From the NCBI GenBank assembly GCA_018336075.1, contig JAGXRB010000046.1, positions 1 through 40,172 of the forward strand: a stretch of 40,172 nt of DNA, in the 5' to 3' direction. This document shows, piece by piece, positions 9,874-19,793 of this stretch. A program made the position numbers and the translations under genes. The notes below the pieces were generated by a model. The model was given only the letters and a program-made list of their open reading frames with translations. It made no database searches and was not told the origin of the DNA. The stretch is from Bacteroidota bacterium. GTDB taxonomy: Bacteria > Bacteroidota > Bacteroidia > Bacteroidales > F082. How positions within the stretch are numbered: the stretch's first letter is position 1; every line of letters starts with the position of its first letter.

Positions 9874-10104
9874 AGAAATTTTCGTTTAAATATTAACAGA
9901 AAAAAGTTGATCCAATTGCAAAAGTTGTTCCAAAGAAACTTTTAAACGAACTATTATTGACGATAATTATTGTCCTTTTTCGATCTGTCGGACAACATAG
10001 TTTTTTCGAAACAAATAAGCTTTTCATCCTGGAAAAATGAAAAAGCGCAGAATAAAAAGAAGGACTTCACAAACGGCTAACAAAAGCTGTTTGAGTAATC
10101 GGTT

Positions 10105-10638
10105 CTATTCAAGTCCGGCATTAAGCTTTTCAAACTCATTGATGAGTTCTTCCGGACTTTTACCAAGGTTTTTTATCGCCATTTTTGCATCTTCTGCAAA
10201 TTCTTCTTCAGGAAATCTGTCAATGAATTCTTCGTAAAATCGTCTTGCTGAAGCGGTATCACCAATTTGCGAATCGAAAACAAATGCTTTCAGAAACATG
10301 CTCATAGCAACCCTTTCATGGGTAGGATAACGTGTCAGGAAACGGTCGAGCATCGAAACTGTGTGCATCGCATCGGATCGATACATGGATATATCAGCAG
10401 CCTTAAAAAGATATTCGGGAGAATTGCTGTCGTCAGGCAATGAATCGGCATAACGCTCATACAAATTCATGAGCCTGCCTGCATCATCAGGATTGAAGTC
10501 GCTGTTTTCACCATAAAGGGATGCTTCAAGTTCGCTGATTTGTTCAGAGATATCCGGTGCTTTTTGATTGGTTTGAGAACATGAAAAAATAAAACCCGTC
10601 AGACCGGCAATTAATAGCAATGCAATAAAATTCTTCAT
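10105..10638 (-). CDS. TPR-type lipoprotein
   Basis: Lipobox-like signal LLLIAGLTGFIFSC; BamD-like repeat content (RYPTHERVAMSMFLKAFVFDSQIGDTASARRFYEEFIDRFP). Confidence 0.75.
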   Translation of the reverse strand: MKNFIALLLIAGLTGFIFSCSQTNQKAPDISEQISELEASLYGENSDFNPDDAGRLMNLYERYADSLPDDSNSPEYLFKAADISMYRSDAMHTVSMLDRFLTRYPTHERVAMSMFLKAFVFDSQIGDTASARRFYEEFIDRFPEEEFAEDAKMAIKNLGKSPEELINEFEKLNAGLE

Positions 10639-10649
10639 TTGTATAATTT

Positions 10650-11216
10650 TTATTTTCGTCTTAGTGCTGGAAAAATCATTCTGTACTCAACATCTACTTT
10701 ACCTTCGCTGATATCGCGCAGTTTTCCTTTTAGAAGCATCCTGCGGAAAGGGGTGATTCTATCTACATAAAGCACACCTTCAATGTGATCGTATTCGTGC
10801 TGAATTACACGTGCAATAAAGCCCTCGTAGGTTTCCTCATGTGGAACAAAATTTTCATCCACATATTTGATTACAATTTTTGGTTTGCGCGAAACCTCCT
10901 CGCTCATCCCGGGCAAGCTCAAACAGCCTTCATTAATTTCGATCTCCTCTCCTGCTTCTTCAAGGATGTGCGCATTGATAAATACTTTTTTGAACCCATT
11001 TGTTTCCGGGTATTCTTCAGCGTAAGGTGTGGCATTGATCACGAAAAGTCGTATTGATTTATTCACCTGTGGCGCTGCCAAACCCACGCCATTTGCTCCA
11101 TACATGGTTTCCCACATATCTTCGATCAACTTTTCCAGTCCAGGATAGCTACTTTCAATATCCTGAGCAACTTTTTTCAGGGTTGGATGTCCGTAAGCAA
11201 CAATAGGAAGAATCAT
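10650..11216 (-). CDS. def: peptide deformylase
   Basis: Motifs GVGLAAPQV, EGCLSLPG and QHEYDHIEGVLYVD. Confidence 0.97.
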   Translation of the reverse strand: MILPIVAYGHPTLKKVAQDIESSYPGLEKLIEDMWETMYGANGVGLAAPQVNKSIRLFVINATPYAEEYPETNGFKKVFINAHILEEAGEEIEINEGCLSLPGMSEEVSRKPKIVIKYVDENFVPHEETYEGFIARVIQHEYDHIEGVLYVDRITPFRRMLLKGKLRDISEGKVDVEYRMIFPALRRK

Positions 11217-11222
11217 AAATGC

Positions 11223-11651
11223 TTAAAGTTTATGATGATGTTTAATAGATTCAAGATAAGATTGCAGGATAATTGTGGCACTGACGGTATCGATCAAAGC
11301 CTTATCCTGTCTTTTTTTTCGGCTCAGACCTGCATCTATCATGGTCTGAAAAGCCATTTTTGAGGTAAATCGTTCGTCGTAGCGCTTGACAGACATTTCA
11401 GGAAAAGCAAGCTGAAGCCTTTTAACAAAGGGCTCGGTGAACCGGGAGGCATCTGATGCATTGTTTTGCATATCTCTGGGTTCGCCAACAACTATGCATT
11501 CAACAACTTCTCTGCTCATGTACTTTTTGATATAATCCAGCAACTGTCCGCTTGGCACTGTTTCCAGACCTGTGGCTATCATCTGCAATGGATCTGTCAC
11601 AGCGATGCCGCTGCGTTTCTGACCGAAATCTATTGCCATAATACGTCCCAT
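11223..11651 (-). CDS. ruvX: putative Holliday junction resolvase / pre-16S rRNA nuclease (YqgF family)
   Basis: MGRIMAIDFGQKRSGIAVTD start, VVGEPRDMQ, DERFTS motifs; ORF start at 11735 appears over-extended. Confidence 0.93.
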   Translation of the reverse strand: MGRIMAIDFGQKRSGIAVTDPLQMIATGLETVPSGQLLDYIKKYMSREVVECIVVGEPRDMQNNASDASRFTEPFVKRLQLAFPEMSVKRYDERFTSKMAFQTMIDAGLSRKKRQDKALIDTVSATIILQSYLESIKHHHKL

Positions 11652-11678
11652 AAATATCTGGATTTGAATTTGAAGCCA

Positions 11679-11686
11679 CAAAAGTA
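11679..11686 (-). promoter_or_regulatory. putative Bacteroidota -7 element (TACTTTTG) for ruvX
   Basis: TAnnTTTG match on the minus strand 27 bp upstream of the ruvX start. Confidence 0.45.
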
Positions 11687-11775
11687 GTAAGATTTTCGTT
11701 TTATAAGGCTTTATTGTTTCGCTGCACTGGGTCATGTTTTTGTATTTTCGCGTTTTAATATAATTTTCTCACTCC

Positions 11776-12591
11776 ATGAATGCTTTAAAAAACATGATAG
11801 AAACTGTCTGGAATGACAGAATTTTGCTTCAGCAAAACGACTTTCAGACTGCTATTGGTGATGTAATCGAAATGCTTGACAAAGGTCTTTTGCGTGTTGC
11901 TGAACCCGGTCCAAATGGCTGGGAAGTGAACGAATGGGTAAAAAAAGCTGTTATTCTTTACTTTCCAATTCGACAGATGGAAACCATTGAAGTTGGCCCC
12001 TTTGAGTTTCACGACAAAATTCCACTCAAAAGAAACTATCAGGATTTAGGTGTAAGGGTTGTGCCGCATGCCATTGCACGTTATGGATCATACCTGGCAA
12101 AAGGAGTGATTTTGATGCCGTCTTATGTCAATATTGGCGCCTGGGTTGGAAGCGGAACCATGGTTGATACATGGGCTACAGTGGGATCATGTGCGCAAAT
12201 CGGAGAAAACGTTCATCTGAGCGGAGGGGTTGGCATTGGCGGGGTTCTGGAGCCTGTTCAGGCCTCACCGGTTATCATTGAAGACAATTGTTTTATTGGT
12301 TCGCGGAGCATTGTTGTGGAAGGCGTAAAAGTAGAAAAGGAAGCCGTTCTGGGAGCCAATGTTGTGCTAACACAATCTACTCGCATCATCGATGTGAGTG
12401 GAAGCGAACCGGTTGAATACCGTGGCCGTATCCCTGAAAGATCGGTTGTGATACCTGGTTCGGTGAGTAAGGATTTCCCTGCCGGAACATTTCAGGTTTC
12501 CTGTGCACTGATTATCGGCAAAAGAAAACCTTCAACCGATTTAAAAACCTCACTCAACGATGCTTTAAGGGAATACAAGGTTTCTGTTTGA
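11776..12591 (+). CDS. dapD: 2,3,4,5-tetrahydropyridine-2,6-dicarboxylate N-succinyltransferase
   Basis: Left-handed beta-helix hexapeptides (GTMVDTWATVGSCAQIGENVHLSGGVGIGGVLEP), typical DapD sequence and length. Confidence 0.96.
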   Translation: MNALKNMIETVWNDRILLQQNDFQTAIGDVIEMLDKGLLRVAEPGPNGWEVNEWVKKAVILYFPIRQMETIEVGPFEFHDKIPLKRNYQDLGVRVVPHAIARYGSYLAKGVILMPSYVNIGAWVGSGTMVDTWATVGSCAQIGENVHLSGGVGIGGVLEPVQASPVIIEDNCFIGSRSIVVEGVKVEKEAVLGANVVLTQSTRIIDVSGSEPVEYRGRIPERSVVIPGSVSKDFPAGTFQVSCALIIGKRKPSTDLKTSLNDALREYKVSV

Positions 12592-12602
12592 TTTATTGAA
12601 AC

Positions 12603-12652
12603 AAAAAAACACAGCAGTCAAAGCATTACGCATTTGATTGCTGTGTTTTTTT
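12603..12652. terminator. bidirectional intrinsic terminator between dapD and glutamine synthetase
   Basis: AAAAAAACACAGCAGTCAAA-loop-TTTGATTGCTGTGTTTTTTT hairpin with A/T tails both sides. Confidence 0.85.
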
Positions 12653-12670
12653 ATTGAAAGCTTTTACTTT

Positions 12671-14173
12671 CTATCCGCAGTGAAAATACTGACTTACCAG
12701 ATCAAGTATTTTCTTTTCATCATTACCAAGTTCTGTTCTCAGATTGCGGTCGTCAAACTTTTTCAGGTAGGCAACGATAAAATTCAAAATGCTTTCCGGA
12801 AAAATATTGTATTTCTGATAAATCTCTTTATGCAAAATCAATGCCTCCGCTGATTCGACGCAGGATGCAGGGAGTTTTTCAAGTTCTGCCTGACGTTTCT
12901 TATTGGCCTCATCAAAAATATTGACATCCACATAAGTTTTTTCTGCAAACTCCAGTGCATTTTCCATTTCGAAGCCATGTCGAGCAGCAACTGTAAGACC
13001 GGCCATCAAAAGATAAATATCGGCAGATCCATCAGGTGCTCTGAATTCGACTGTTTGCTTTTGACTGAAATCAAGGTTTACAGGCAATTCACCGGGGTTT
13101 GCATCCGAAATCATGTCTCTTTCATTTGTCCAACCCAGCGGAACTCTTACCAAAACAGAACGGTTGCGGTCGCCCCAGCATATATTTGTTGGAGCTTCCT
13201 GATGCGGCACAAGTCTGAAATAGGATGTCGGATTGGCATTGCCAAAAGCTGTGAGTGAAGCGGCCAAAGAAAGATAACCGGCAATAGCTGTGCGGGCTTC
13301 ATCACTGAGTTTTCCGTTTTTCATCATTACGCTCTTTCCATTCTTCATCAGGCGTGTGTGAACATGCATTCCGCTTCCGGCCTTTCCGACAGTAATTTTT
13401 GGCGCAAAGGTGATTGTGACACCATACTTATAAGCAAGAGAGCGCATGATCCATTTTCCGATAACAAGCTGATCGGCTGCATCTTCAACATTGGTAGGTA
13501 AAAACTCAATTTCATTTTGCTCGTATACTTTCCCTTCAAAAGAAAAGTTTCCAACCTCGGAATGTCCATATTTAATCTGACCGCCACTATGCGCAATCAG
13601 CCGCATTGCTTCACGCCGAAAGTTCCCGTATTTATTGAAAGGAGACGATTCGTGATAACCTTTTTGATTCACGGCCGGATAGAGTTCTTTTTCATCGCTG
13701 ATGATATAGTACTCGAGCTCTCCCATGGTTTCAAAACTCAGCCCGGTCTTTTCCTTCATAACCTGATGCGCCTTGCGCAATATATATTCTGGTGAGTTTT
13801 CAAGCGGTTTCCCATTTCTGTCATAGAAAGAACAAAGGATATCAAGTGTTGGCACATCGGCAAAAGGATTTCTGAATGCAGTGCGATATTTCGGAATCAC
13901 ATAAAGATCGCTTGAGCCTGCCTCAACAAAAGGAAAAAGACTTGAGCCGTCGACACGCTCGCCGGAAGAGAGAATATTTTCAAGATGTTCGCGGCTGTTG
14001 ATAATAAAGTTTAATGTTTTCAAACGACCGTCCCAGGCCACATAACGAAAATTGATCATTTCGATGTCATTGTCTTCGATGTATCTGATAAGGTCGGCAC
14101 GGCTAAACTCAGAGGCCGGCTTGTTGAGGTACTGAACCAATGGATTTGGGTTCATCGAGGTGAATTCGTTCAT
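12671..14173 (-). CDS. glutamine synthetase family protein
   Basis: GELEYYIISDE, GSGMHVHTRL, NPTSYFRLVPHQEAPTNICWGDRNRS, VEFRAPDGSAD catalytic-domain motifs. Confidence 0.9.
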   Translation of the reverse strand: MNEFTSMNPNPLVQYLNKPASEFSRADLIRYIEDNDIEMINFRYVAWDGRLKTLNFIINSREHLENILSSGERVDGSSLFPFVEAGSSDLYVIPKYRTAFRNPFADVPTLDILCSFYDRNGKPLENSPEYILRKAHQVMKEKTGLSFETMGELEYYIISDEKELYPAVNQKGYHESSPFNKYGNFRREAMRLIAHSGGQIKYGHSEVGNFSFEGKVYEQNEIEFLPTNVEDAADQLVIGKWIMRSLAYKYGVTITFAPKITVGKAGSGMHVHTRLMKNGKSVMMKNGKLSDEARTAIAGYLSLAASLTAFGNANPTSYFRLVPHQEAPTNICWGDRNRSVLVRVPLGWTNERDMISDANPGELPVNLDFSQKQTVEFRAPDGSADIYLLMAGLTVAARHGFEMENALEFAEKTYVDVNIFDEANKKRQAELEKLPASCVESAEALILHKEIYQKYNIFPESILNFIVAYLKKFDDRNLRTELGNDEKKILDLVSQYFHCG

Positions 14174-14223
14174 ATCTTATAATTTTATTTGTAGTTCAAA
14201 ACAAAAACCAAAGTGCAAAATTT

Positions 14224-14277
14224 AAGCGAACCACCCGTTACCTGAAATTCTGTTTCCGATTCCTGAAGGGTTCGCTT
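14224..14277 (-). promoter_or_regulatory. stem-loop in the putative 5' leader of the glutamine synthetase gene
   Basis: AAGCGAACC (14224-14232) complementary to GGTTCGCTT (14269-14277); lies between a TAAATTTG (minus, 14310-14317) -7-like element and the start codon. Confidence 0.4.
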
Positions 14278-14581
14278 TCACGAAATTGTGTTTTTACACG
14301 CTGAATCTGCAAATTTACCAAAAGACCTGATATCTTATAAAAAATCGGCTGGTTTACAGGAATTTAAACTGGTTTCAAATAAGGTTGTTATTAATTGATA
14401 TTGAATTGTTTAAGCGAATATTATTCATCTCTGACAGATTTTTCAGACAGCTATGTATAGCCCTGAAAGTTCAAAACAATCGCAATATTCAATATTCTTT
14501 AGTTGGAAAATTATGCTAAGATTTTAATAAATGGATTTATTGATGGTATTTGGAGCATAAAACTTTCTGCAAAAAACAACT

Positions 14582-15745
14582 TCATTGGATGGAGTTTGAA
14601 TTTTTGATGATCTCAGCAATTATAAATTCAGCTGCATTTCCGTCTCCAAATATTTTAGGAAAATTCTTTGGCGGTGATTCAAAAAAAGTCTTCCATGCAG
14701 CTATGATTGCAGCTTCTTCAGCATCAGCTATGATTGCCGTTCCTGCTTCAACAATTTCTTTCCATTCTGTTTCAGGTCGTAAAATGATGCAGGGCTTATC
14801 AAAAAAGTATGCCTCTTTTTGCACTCCGCCTGAGTCAGTTATAATGACAGATGCATTTTTTTCGAGCTGAATCATTTCAATGAAAGAGGCAGGAGGTGCA
14901 ATGACAATGCTTGCTGAGGACATTAACGCAGCATGTACTTCTGTTTGCAGATTTTTTGCCAGAAGTTTTGAAGTTCTGGGATGCAACGGGATAAAAATCT
15001 TTTGATTGCTTTGCCTCGAAATCTCAATCAATGCCCTGAAAATACTGTTAAGGCGTTCAGTTTGATCGGTGTTGTTGTCGCGATGAATCGTGCAAAGAAT
15101 AAATCCATTTGGCTCAAGATTGTTTTCTTTAAGAAAACAGCTTTTTGAATCTGAAAGCCGGCCAAAATACAGACTGTTGTCATACATCACATCGCCGCAA
15201 TGATAAACAGCAGGATTATCGGCATTGTAGGGTGCTAAATTATCCGACTTAAAGCCCTCATTCAACAAATTATTATAGCCTGTTTTTGTTGGTGAAAACA
15301 GCAATGTGGAACAATGATCACAAAGAATGCGGTTTATTTCCTCAGGCATCGATTTGTTGAAAGAGCGCAAACCTGCTTCAATATGTGCAACCGGTATATG
15401 CATTTTTGATGCAGAAACGGCTCCTGCAAGCGTGGAGTTTGTGTCGCCGTAAAGTACAATAAAATCAGGCTTTTCAACCATCAAAATTTGCTCGATTCCT
15501 TCAATCATGCGGGCAGTCTGTACCCCATGGCTTGCCGATCCTACTTGCAGATTATAGTGTGGACGCGGAATTTCGAGTTCATCAAAAAATACCTGAGACA
15601 TATTTTCATCATAATGCTGACCTGTGTGTACAATCACTTCATTGATTTCATCACTGAATTTCAAACGAATGGCTCTGCTTAATGCAGCGGCTTTAATGAT
15701 TTGAGGTCTTGCACCGATTATTGTAACAATTTTAACAACTTTCAT
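14582..15745 (-). CDS. wecB: UDP-N-acetylglucosamine 2-epimerase (non-hydrolysing)
   Basis: GARPQIIKAAALSRAI, VHTGQHYDENMSQVFFDEL, GDTNSTLAGA, HIEAGLRSFNKSMPEEINR, TDSGGVQKEAYFF. Confidence 0.94.
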   Translation of the reverse strand: MKVVKIVTIIGARPQIIKAAALSRAIRLKFSDEINEVIVHTGQHYDENMSQVFFDELEIPRPHYNLQVGSASHGVQTARMIEGIEQILMVEKPDFIVLYGDTNSTLAGAVSASKMHIPVAHIEAGLRSFNKSMPEEINRILCDHCSTLLFSPTKTGYNNLLNEGFKSDNLAPYNADNPAVYHCGDVMYDNSLYFGRLSDSKSCFLKENNLEPNGFILCTIHRDNNTDQTERLNSIFRALIEISRQSNQKIFIPLHPRTSKLLAKNLQTEVHAALMSSASIVIAPPASFIEMIQLEKNASVIITDSGGVQKEAYFFDKPCIILRPETEWKEIVEAGTAIIADAEEAAIIAAWKTFFESPPKNFPKIFGDGNAAEFIIAEIIKNSNSIQ

Positions 15746-15842
15746 TTTCAGATTTTAATATGATCACAGATAACGATGATTTGACTGTTTTTTATACAAC
15801 TTTTCTAAAACTAATATCATTTTTAGATGAGGACCTGTGTGT

Positions 15843-16580
15843 TCAAAATATTCCTTCATCCATGAAACTAAAATATTTATCATGTCCAATGATAAGATGA
15901 TCAATCACTTTAAGGTCAATCATTTCGCCGGATTGCTTTAGTTTTTGGGTGATTTTTAAGTCTTGTTCGCTTGGTTTGAGTTGGCCAGATGGATGGTTGT
16001 GACAAAGAATGATACTCGATGCATTGCCTTCCAAAGCAAGTCTGAAAATCTTTTTTGGATCGGCAACAGTGCCTGAAACACTGCCTTCGCTGACTTCAGA
16101 AACTCTAATAACCTGATTGGCCTGATCGAGCAAGACTATCCAGAACTTTTCATAGTCAATATCCGTAACTTCAGAATAAATACATTCAAAAGCATCCTGA
16201 CTTGATTTGATAACTTTTCTGATTCGTGCTTCAGAGCTTCGACGCCTTTTCCCAAGTTCCATGGCAGCAATAATACTGATGGCTTTTGCTTCTCCAATAC
16301 CTTTAAAACTCATCAGTTCATTAAGATTCATGCGCGAAAGCTCGACCAGATTGTCATTTGCCTGTTTTAAAATACGGCGCGAAAGTTCCACTGCAGATTC
16401 TTTGCTATTTCCCGAACCAATCAGAATGGCTATAAGTTCAGCATCACTGAGACTGGCGCGCCCTTTCAACATTAGTTTTTCACGTGGTCTGTCATCATCA
16501 GCCCAGAATTTGATGGATGTTTTACTTGTATATTCAGTCATTTTATGGTTGTTTGCGGCAAAGATAAGGATTGATTTCAA
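15843..16580 (-). CDS. radC: DNA repair protein RadC / JAMM-domain protein
   Basis: HhH region (LMSFKGIGEAKAISIIAAMELGKRR) and JAMM motif LCHNHPSGQLKPSEQD; likely true start MTEYTSKTSIKFWADDDRPREK a few codons in (about 16541). Confidence 0.94.
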   Translation of the reverse strand: MKSILIFAANNHKMTEYTSKTSIKFWADDDRPREKLMLKGRASLSDAELIAILIGSGNSKESAVELSRRILKQANDNLVELSRMNLNELMSFKGIGEAKAISIIAAMELGKRRRSSEARIRKVIKSSQDAFECIYSEVTDIDYEKFWIVLLDQANQVIRVSEVSEGSVSGTVADPKKIFRLALEGNASSIILCHNHPSGQLKPSEQDLKITQKLKQSGEMIDLKVIDHLIIGHDKYFSFMDEGIF

Positions 16581-16756
16581 TCAATGTTGCTGCAATTGAA
16601 GTTTATAGCCTCTGATTGGAATATTTTGATTTAAATTCTTACTTATGAAGCCTTTGTGATACTATTCATTGCCTGTGTTTTTCGTGAATGTCCAAAAAAA
16701 ACACCCTGCGAAATTAACAATGGTGTTTGTCGTTGACCAGCATAAAACAAAATTCA

Positions 16757-16764
16757 TACCTTTG
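16757..16764 (+). promoter_or_regulatory. putative -7 element (TACCTTTG) with TTG at 16733-16735
   Basis: TTG-N21-TAnnTTTG upstream of ATG 16788. Confidence 0.5.
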
Positions 16765-16787
16765 ACCTGTATTAGCTATTAAAAACA

Positions 16788-19739
16788 ATGACGCAGCCCG
16801 GAAGCGCAAATTCCATAATTCTAAAAACCTATACTGAAATTGCAGTTTTACTTGCAATTTTCATTTTGCTTTCATTGAATTTAAACGCTCAGATAAAAAA
16901 GACAGGTCTGCCACTCAACAATAATTTTCCACCAAACACCTACAAGGCTTCAACACAAAACTGGTCTATTGACCAAAATAGTTTTGGTTTTGTCTATTTC
17001 GCCAACAACGACGGGCTTCTTGAGTTTGACGGTCAGCACTGGGCTATTTACCCCGTTCCAAACCGATCAATCGTGCGTTCGGTTTTAGTTTCCAACGACA
17101 CCATTTTTGCAGGAGCATTTGAAGAATTTGGCTTTTACGCTGCTGATGAAAATGGGAAATTGAAATATCACTCACTTTTACACCTTGTTCCTAAAGAGTT
17201 CCATTCTTTTGATGAAATCTGGAAGATTTTTAAGACTAAAGAAGGCATCCTTTTTCAATCCTTTAAGTATCTGTTTTTGTATACTGAGAACAGCATAAAA
17301 ACCTATGAACCAACCTCTGTTTTTGGACACTCCTATGCCATCGGCGAAGATATTTACATTGTGGATGGCACTTTTGGTCTAACCAGGATCAGAAATGGAA
17401 AAACAGATGTTCTTAGCAATGATCCTGTATTAAAAAACAACGAATTGCGTTGTGTGCTGCCCTGGAAAGATGGCAAACTGATTCTTGGACTTATCAATAA
17501 AGGATTGTACATTTTTGATGGAAAAAACCTAACGCCTTGGGATAGTGATATAAGCCGTCATTTAAATGAAAATATAGTTTTTTCAGGTATTCGGCTCAAA
17601 AATGGGTTATACGCATTTGGTTCCATTCAAAATGGCGTATATATTGCAGGTGAAAATGGTGAGATTTTGCAGCATGTCAACCGTTATAAAGGGCTGTTGA
17701 ATAACACTGTACTGAGTCTTTTTGAAGGCAGCAACAACAATCTTTGGCTGGGATTGGACAATGGAATTGATTATTTAGAGATTCATTCACCGCTCTCGAT
17801 TTACGATCACACTTTCCACATCGAAAGCACTTATGCTTCTGTGGTTCATAATGGGATTCTTTATGTGGGAACCAATCAGGGCTTGTTCTATTCTGAAATT
17901 AAGGAACTCGACAATACTCACTCATTAACTTCCGATTTCAAACTGATTCCGGGAACTGAGGGTCAGGTTTGGAAACTGGATGTAATTGACAATGAACTAC
18001 TTTGCGGACACAACTTTGGGTGTTTTCATATTATTGGAAATGAATCTCATCGTATTGCCGATGACAGAGGATACTGGAATTTTCTAAAACATAAGGGTAA
18101 AACCGACACCTTAATATGTGGAACTTACAACGGATTAAATATTTTGGTTAAAGACAAAAACTCATGGCGGGTATCCCACAAAATTGAAGGTTTTGAGGAA
18201 TCCAGTAAAAATCTTGTTCAACAAGAAAACACCCTTTGGATTGCTCATGGATACAGAGGGATTTTCAAAGTTGAGGTTGATAATCGCCTTGAAAATGCCA
18301 TCAAACAGGAACTCTTTTTCGCCTCAAACGGTTTGCCAGCCGAACTGCCTTACAATGTACACGCCATTGGAAAAGACATCATCTTCAGTACATCTGAAGG
18401 TTTTAAAGCATTCGATGAAAAAACAGCATTATTTGTCCCTTTTGAAAAATATAACAAGATTTTTTCCGGACAGCCTGCAGTTGATAATATCTACGACGAT
18501 GCTTCTGGCAATCTGTGGTATTTTACTTCTGGAAAAATGGCCCTAATGCGGTTGCTCGAAGATGGAACTTACAGCAACATCACTGCTCCATTTGCACGCA
18601 TTAATCAATTTCTGATTGAATCCTATGAAAATGTATTCGTTTACGATAACCGCAATGTTTTCATCGGATCAAAGAATGGGCTGCTCCACTATGACCCGTT
18701 TTACAAAAAAGACTATAAACGACTGCATCCGATAGTTTATCGCGAAATAGTTTTTTCGGGAGGAGATACAAGTCTTACCTTATATAATGTCAAGACAAAT
18801 ATTGAGGACAACATCTCTAATTTATCCAATGAAATCCGCATTCCCTACAGGCTGAATTCTGTATCATTTCGTTTTGCCAATCCAGCTTTTGATGCTGGAG
18901 GAACAACGCTTTTTTCATACAAAATGCGTGGCTTCGATCAAAACTGGTCGGTTTGGGATCAGAATACCTTTAAGGAATATACAAATCTGTATGAAGGAAC
19001 TTACACATTTGAGGTTAAAGCAATTGGCGTAAATGGCTATGAAGAAGAAAGTTATGCATTAACATTTACAGTTCAGCCACCTATTTACCGCTCAATTCTG
19101 GCCTACATTATATATATTGTGCTGCTCATTGCTATCGTTGTTGGCAATGTGATTTTTATTCAACGCAGGGTAGCACTTACTAAAATTGAGGCTCAAAAAC
19201 GACATGCAAGAGAATTGCAGGAGCAAGAACTTGGTTTTCGTGAAAAAGCATTACTGGCAGAAAAAGAAATAATCAACTTGCGCAACGAAAGCCTGCAAAG
19301 TCAGGTAAGCCATAAAAATAAAGAGCTTGCCAATACAACATTGCATCTTATTCATAAAAACAAGATTTTGAATGCGATAAAGTTTCAGCTCAACAGTTTA
19401 ATTGACAGCAATATGGTTCAATCGAAAAAAAACCAGATTGAGCAATTGGTGCTAAAGATTAACAAGGAATTGAAAAATGAAAAATTTCAACAGGTATTTG
19501 ATGAATATTTTGACGATGTGCATCAGGATTTCATCAGCAGACTTAAAGAACAGCATTCTGATCTTTCACCGCGGGAACTGCGTTTGTGCGCCTACCTTAA
19601 AATGAATTTAAGCACAAAAGAAATTGCTCCTTTGATGAATATTTCTGTGAGAGGTGTTGAAATAGGGCGTTATCGCCTGCGAAAAAAATTAAATCTTGAA
19701 AGAGAAGAAAATCTAATTGACTATTTATTAAGGTTTTAG
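16788..19739 (+). CDS. membrane-anchored propeller / triple-Y / LuxR-type HTH transcriptional regulator
   Basis: Repeated propeller blades (NNNLWLGLDNGIDYLEI), Y_Y_Y-like domain (FSYKMRGFDQNWSVWDQ...EGTYTFEVKAIGVNG), TM (AYIIYIVLLIAIVVGNVIFI), coiled coil, C-terminal HTH (LSPRELRLCAYLKMNLSTKEIAPLMNISVRGVEIGRYRLRKKLNL). Confidence 0.85.
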   Translation: MTQPGSANSIILKTYTEIAVLLAIFILLSLNLNAQIKKTGLPLNNNFPPNTYKASTQNWSIDQNSFGFVYFANNDGLLEFDGQHWAIYPVPNRSIVRSVLVSNDTIFAGAFEEFGFYAADENGKLKYHSLLHLVPKEFHSFDEIWKIFKTKEGILFQSFKYLFLYTENSIKTYEPTSVFGHSYAIGEDIYIVDGTFGLTRIRNGKTDVLSNDPVLKNNELRCVLPWKDGKLILGLINKGLYIFDGKNLTPWDSDISRHLNENIVFSGIRLKNGLYAFGSIQNGVYIAGENGEILQHVNRYKGLLNNTVLSLFEGSNNNLWLGLDNGIDYLEIHSPLSIYDHTFHIESTYASVVHNGILYVGTNQGLFYSEIKELDNTHSLTSDFKLIPGTEGQVWKLDVIDNELLCGHNFGCFHIIGNESHRIADDRGYWNFLKHKGKTDTLICGTYNGLNILVKDKNSWRVSHKIEGFEESSKNLVQQENTLWIAHGYRGIFKVEVDNRLENAIKQELFFASNGLPAELPYNVHAIGKDIIFSTSEGFKAFDEKTALFVPFEKYNKIFSGQPAVDNIYDDASGNLWYFTSGKMALMRLLEDGTYSNITAPFARINQFLIESYENVFVYDNRNVFIGSKNGLLHYDPFYKKDYKRLHPIVYREIVFSGGDTSLTLYNVKTNIEDNISNLSNEIRIPYRLNSVSFRFANPAFDAGGTTLFSYKMRGFDQNWSVWDQNTFKEYTNLYEGTYTFEVKAIGVNGYEEESYALTFTVQPPIYRSILAYIIYIVLLIAIVVGNVIFIQRRVALTKIEAQKRHARELQEQELGFREKALLAEKEIINLRNESLQSQVSHKNKELANTTLHLIHKNKILNAIKFQLNSLIDSNMVQSKKNQIEQLVLKINKELKNEKFQQVFDEYFDDVHQDFISRLKEQHSDLSPRELRLCAYLKMNLSTKEIAPLMNISVRGVEIGRYRLRKKLNLEREENLIDYLLRF

Positions 19740-19793
19740 ATAGTAGAAACAAAAGATATCTACTTTATAATAAATCTGCCTCATCTGCATTTA

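Noticed and set aside
9890-10104. Spacer between moaC and the TPR lipoprotein, checked for RNA genes or repeats
   Set aside because: Only short AT-rich dyads; no convincing structure, tRNA or repeat copy.
14550-14870. 106-aa plus-strand ORF beginning in the GS-wecB spacer
   Set aside because: Mostly antisense to the wecB C-terminus; no family motifs.
16207-16599. 130-aa plus-strand ORF
   Set aside because: Antisense to radC, whose frame has clear HhH and JAMM motifs.
18184-18546. 120-aa same-strand alternative-frame ORF inside the triple-Y regulator
   Set aside because: The +1 frame carries continuous propeller repeats; the nested ORF has no independent support.
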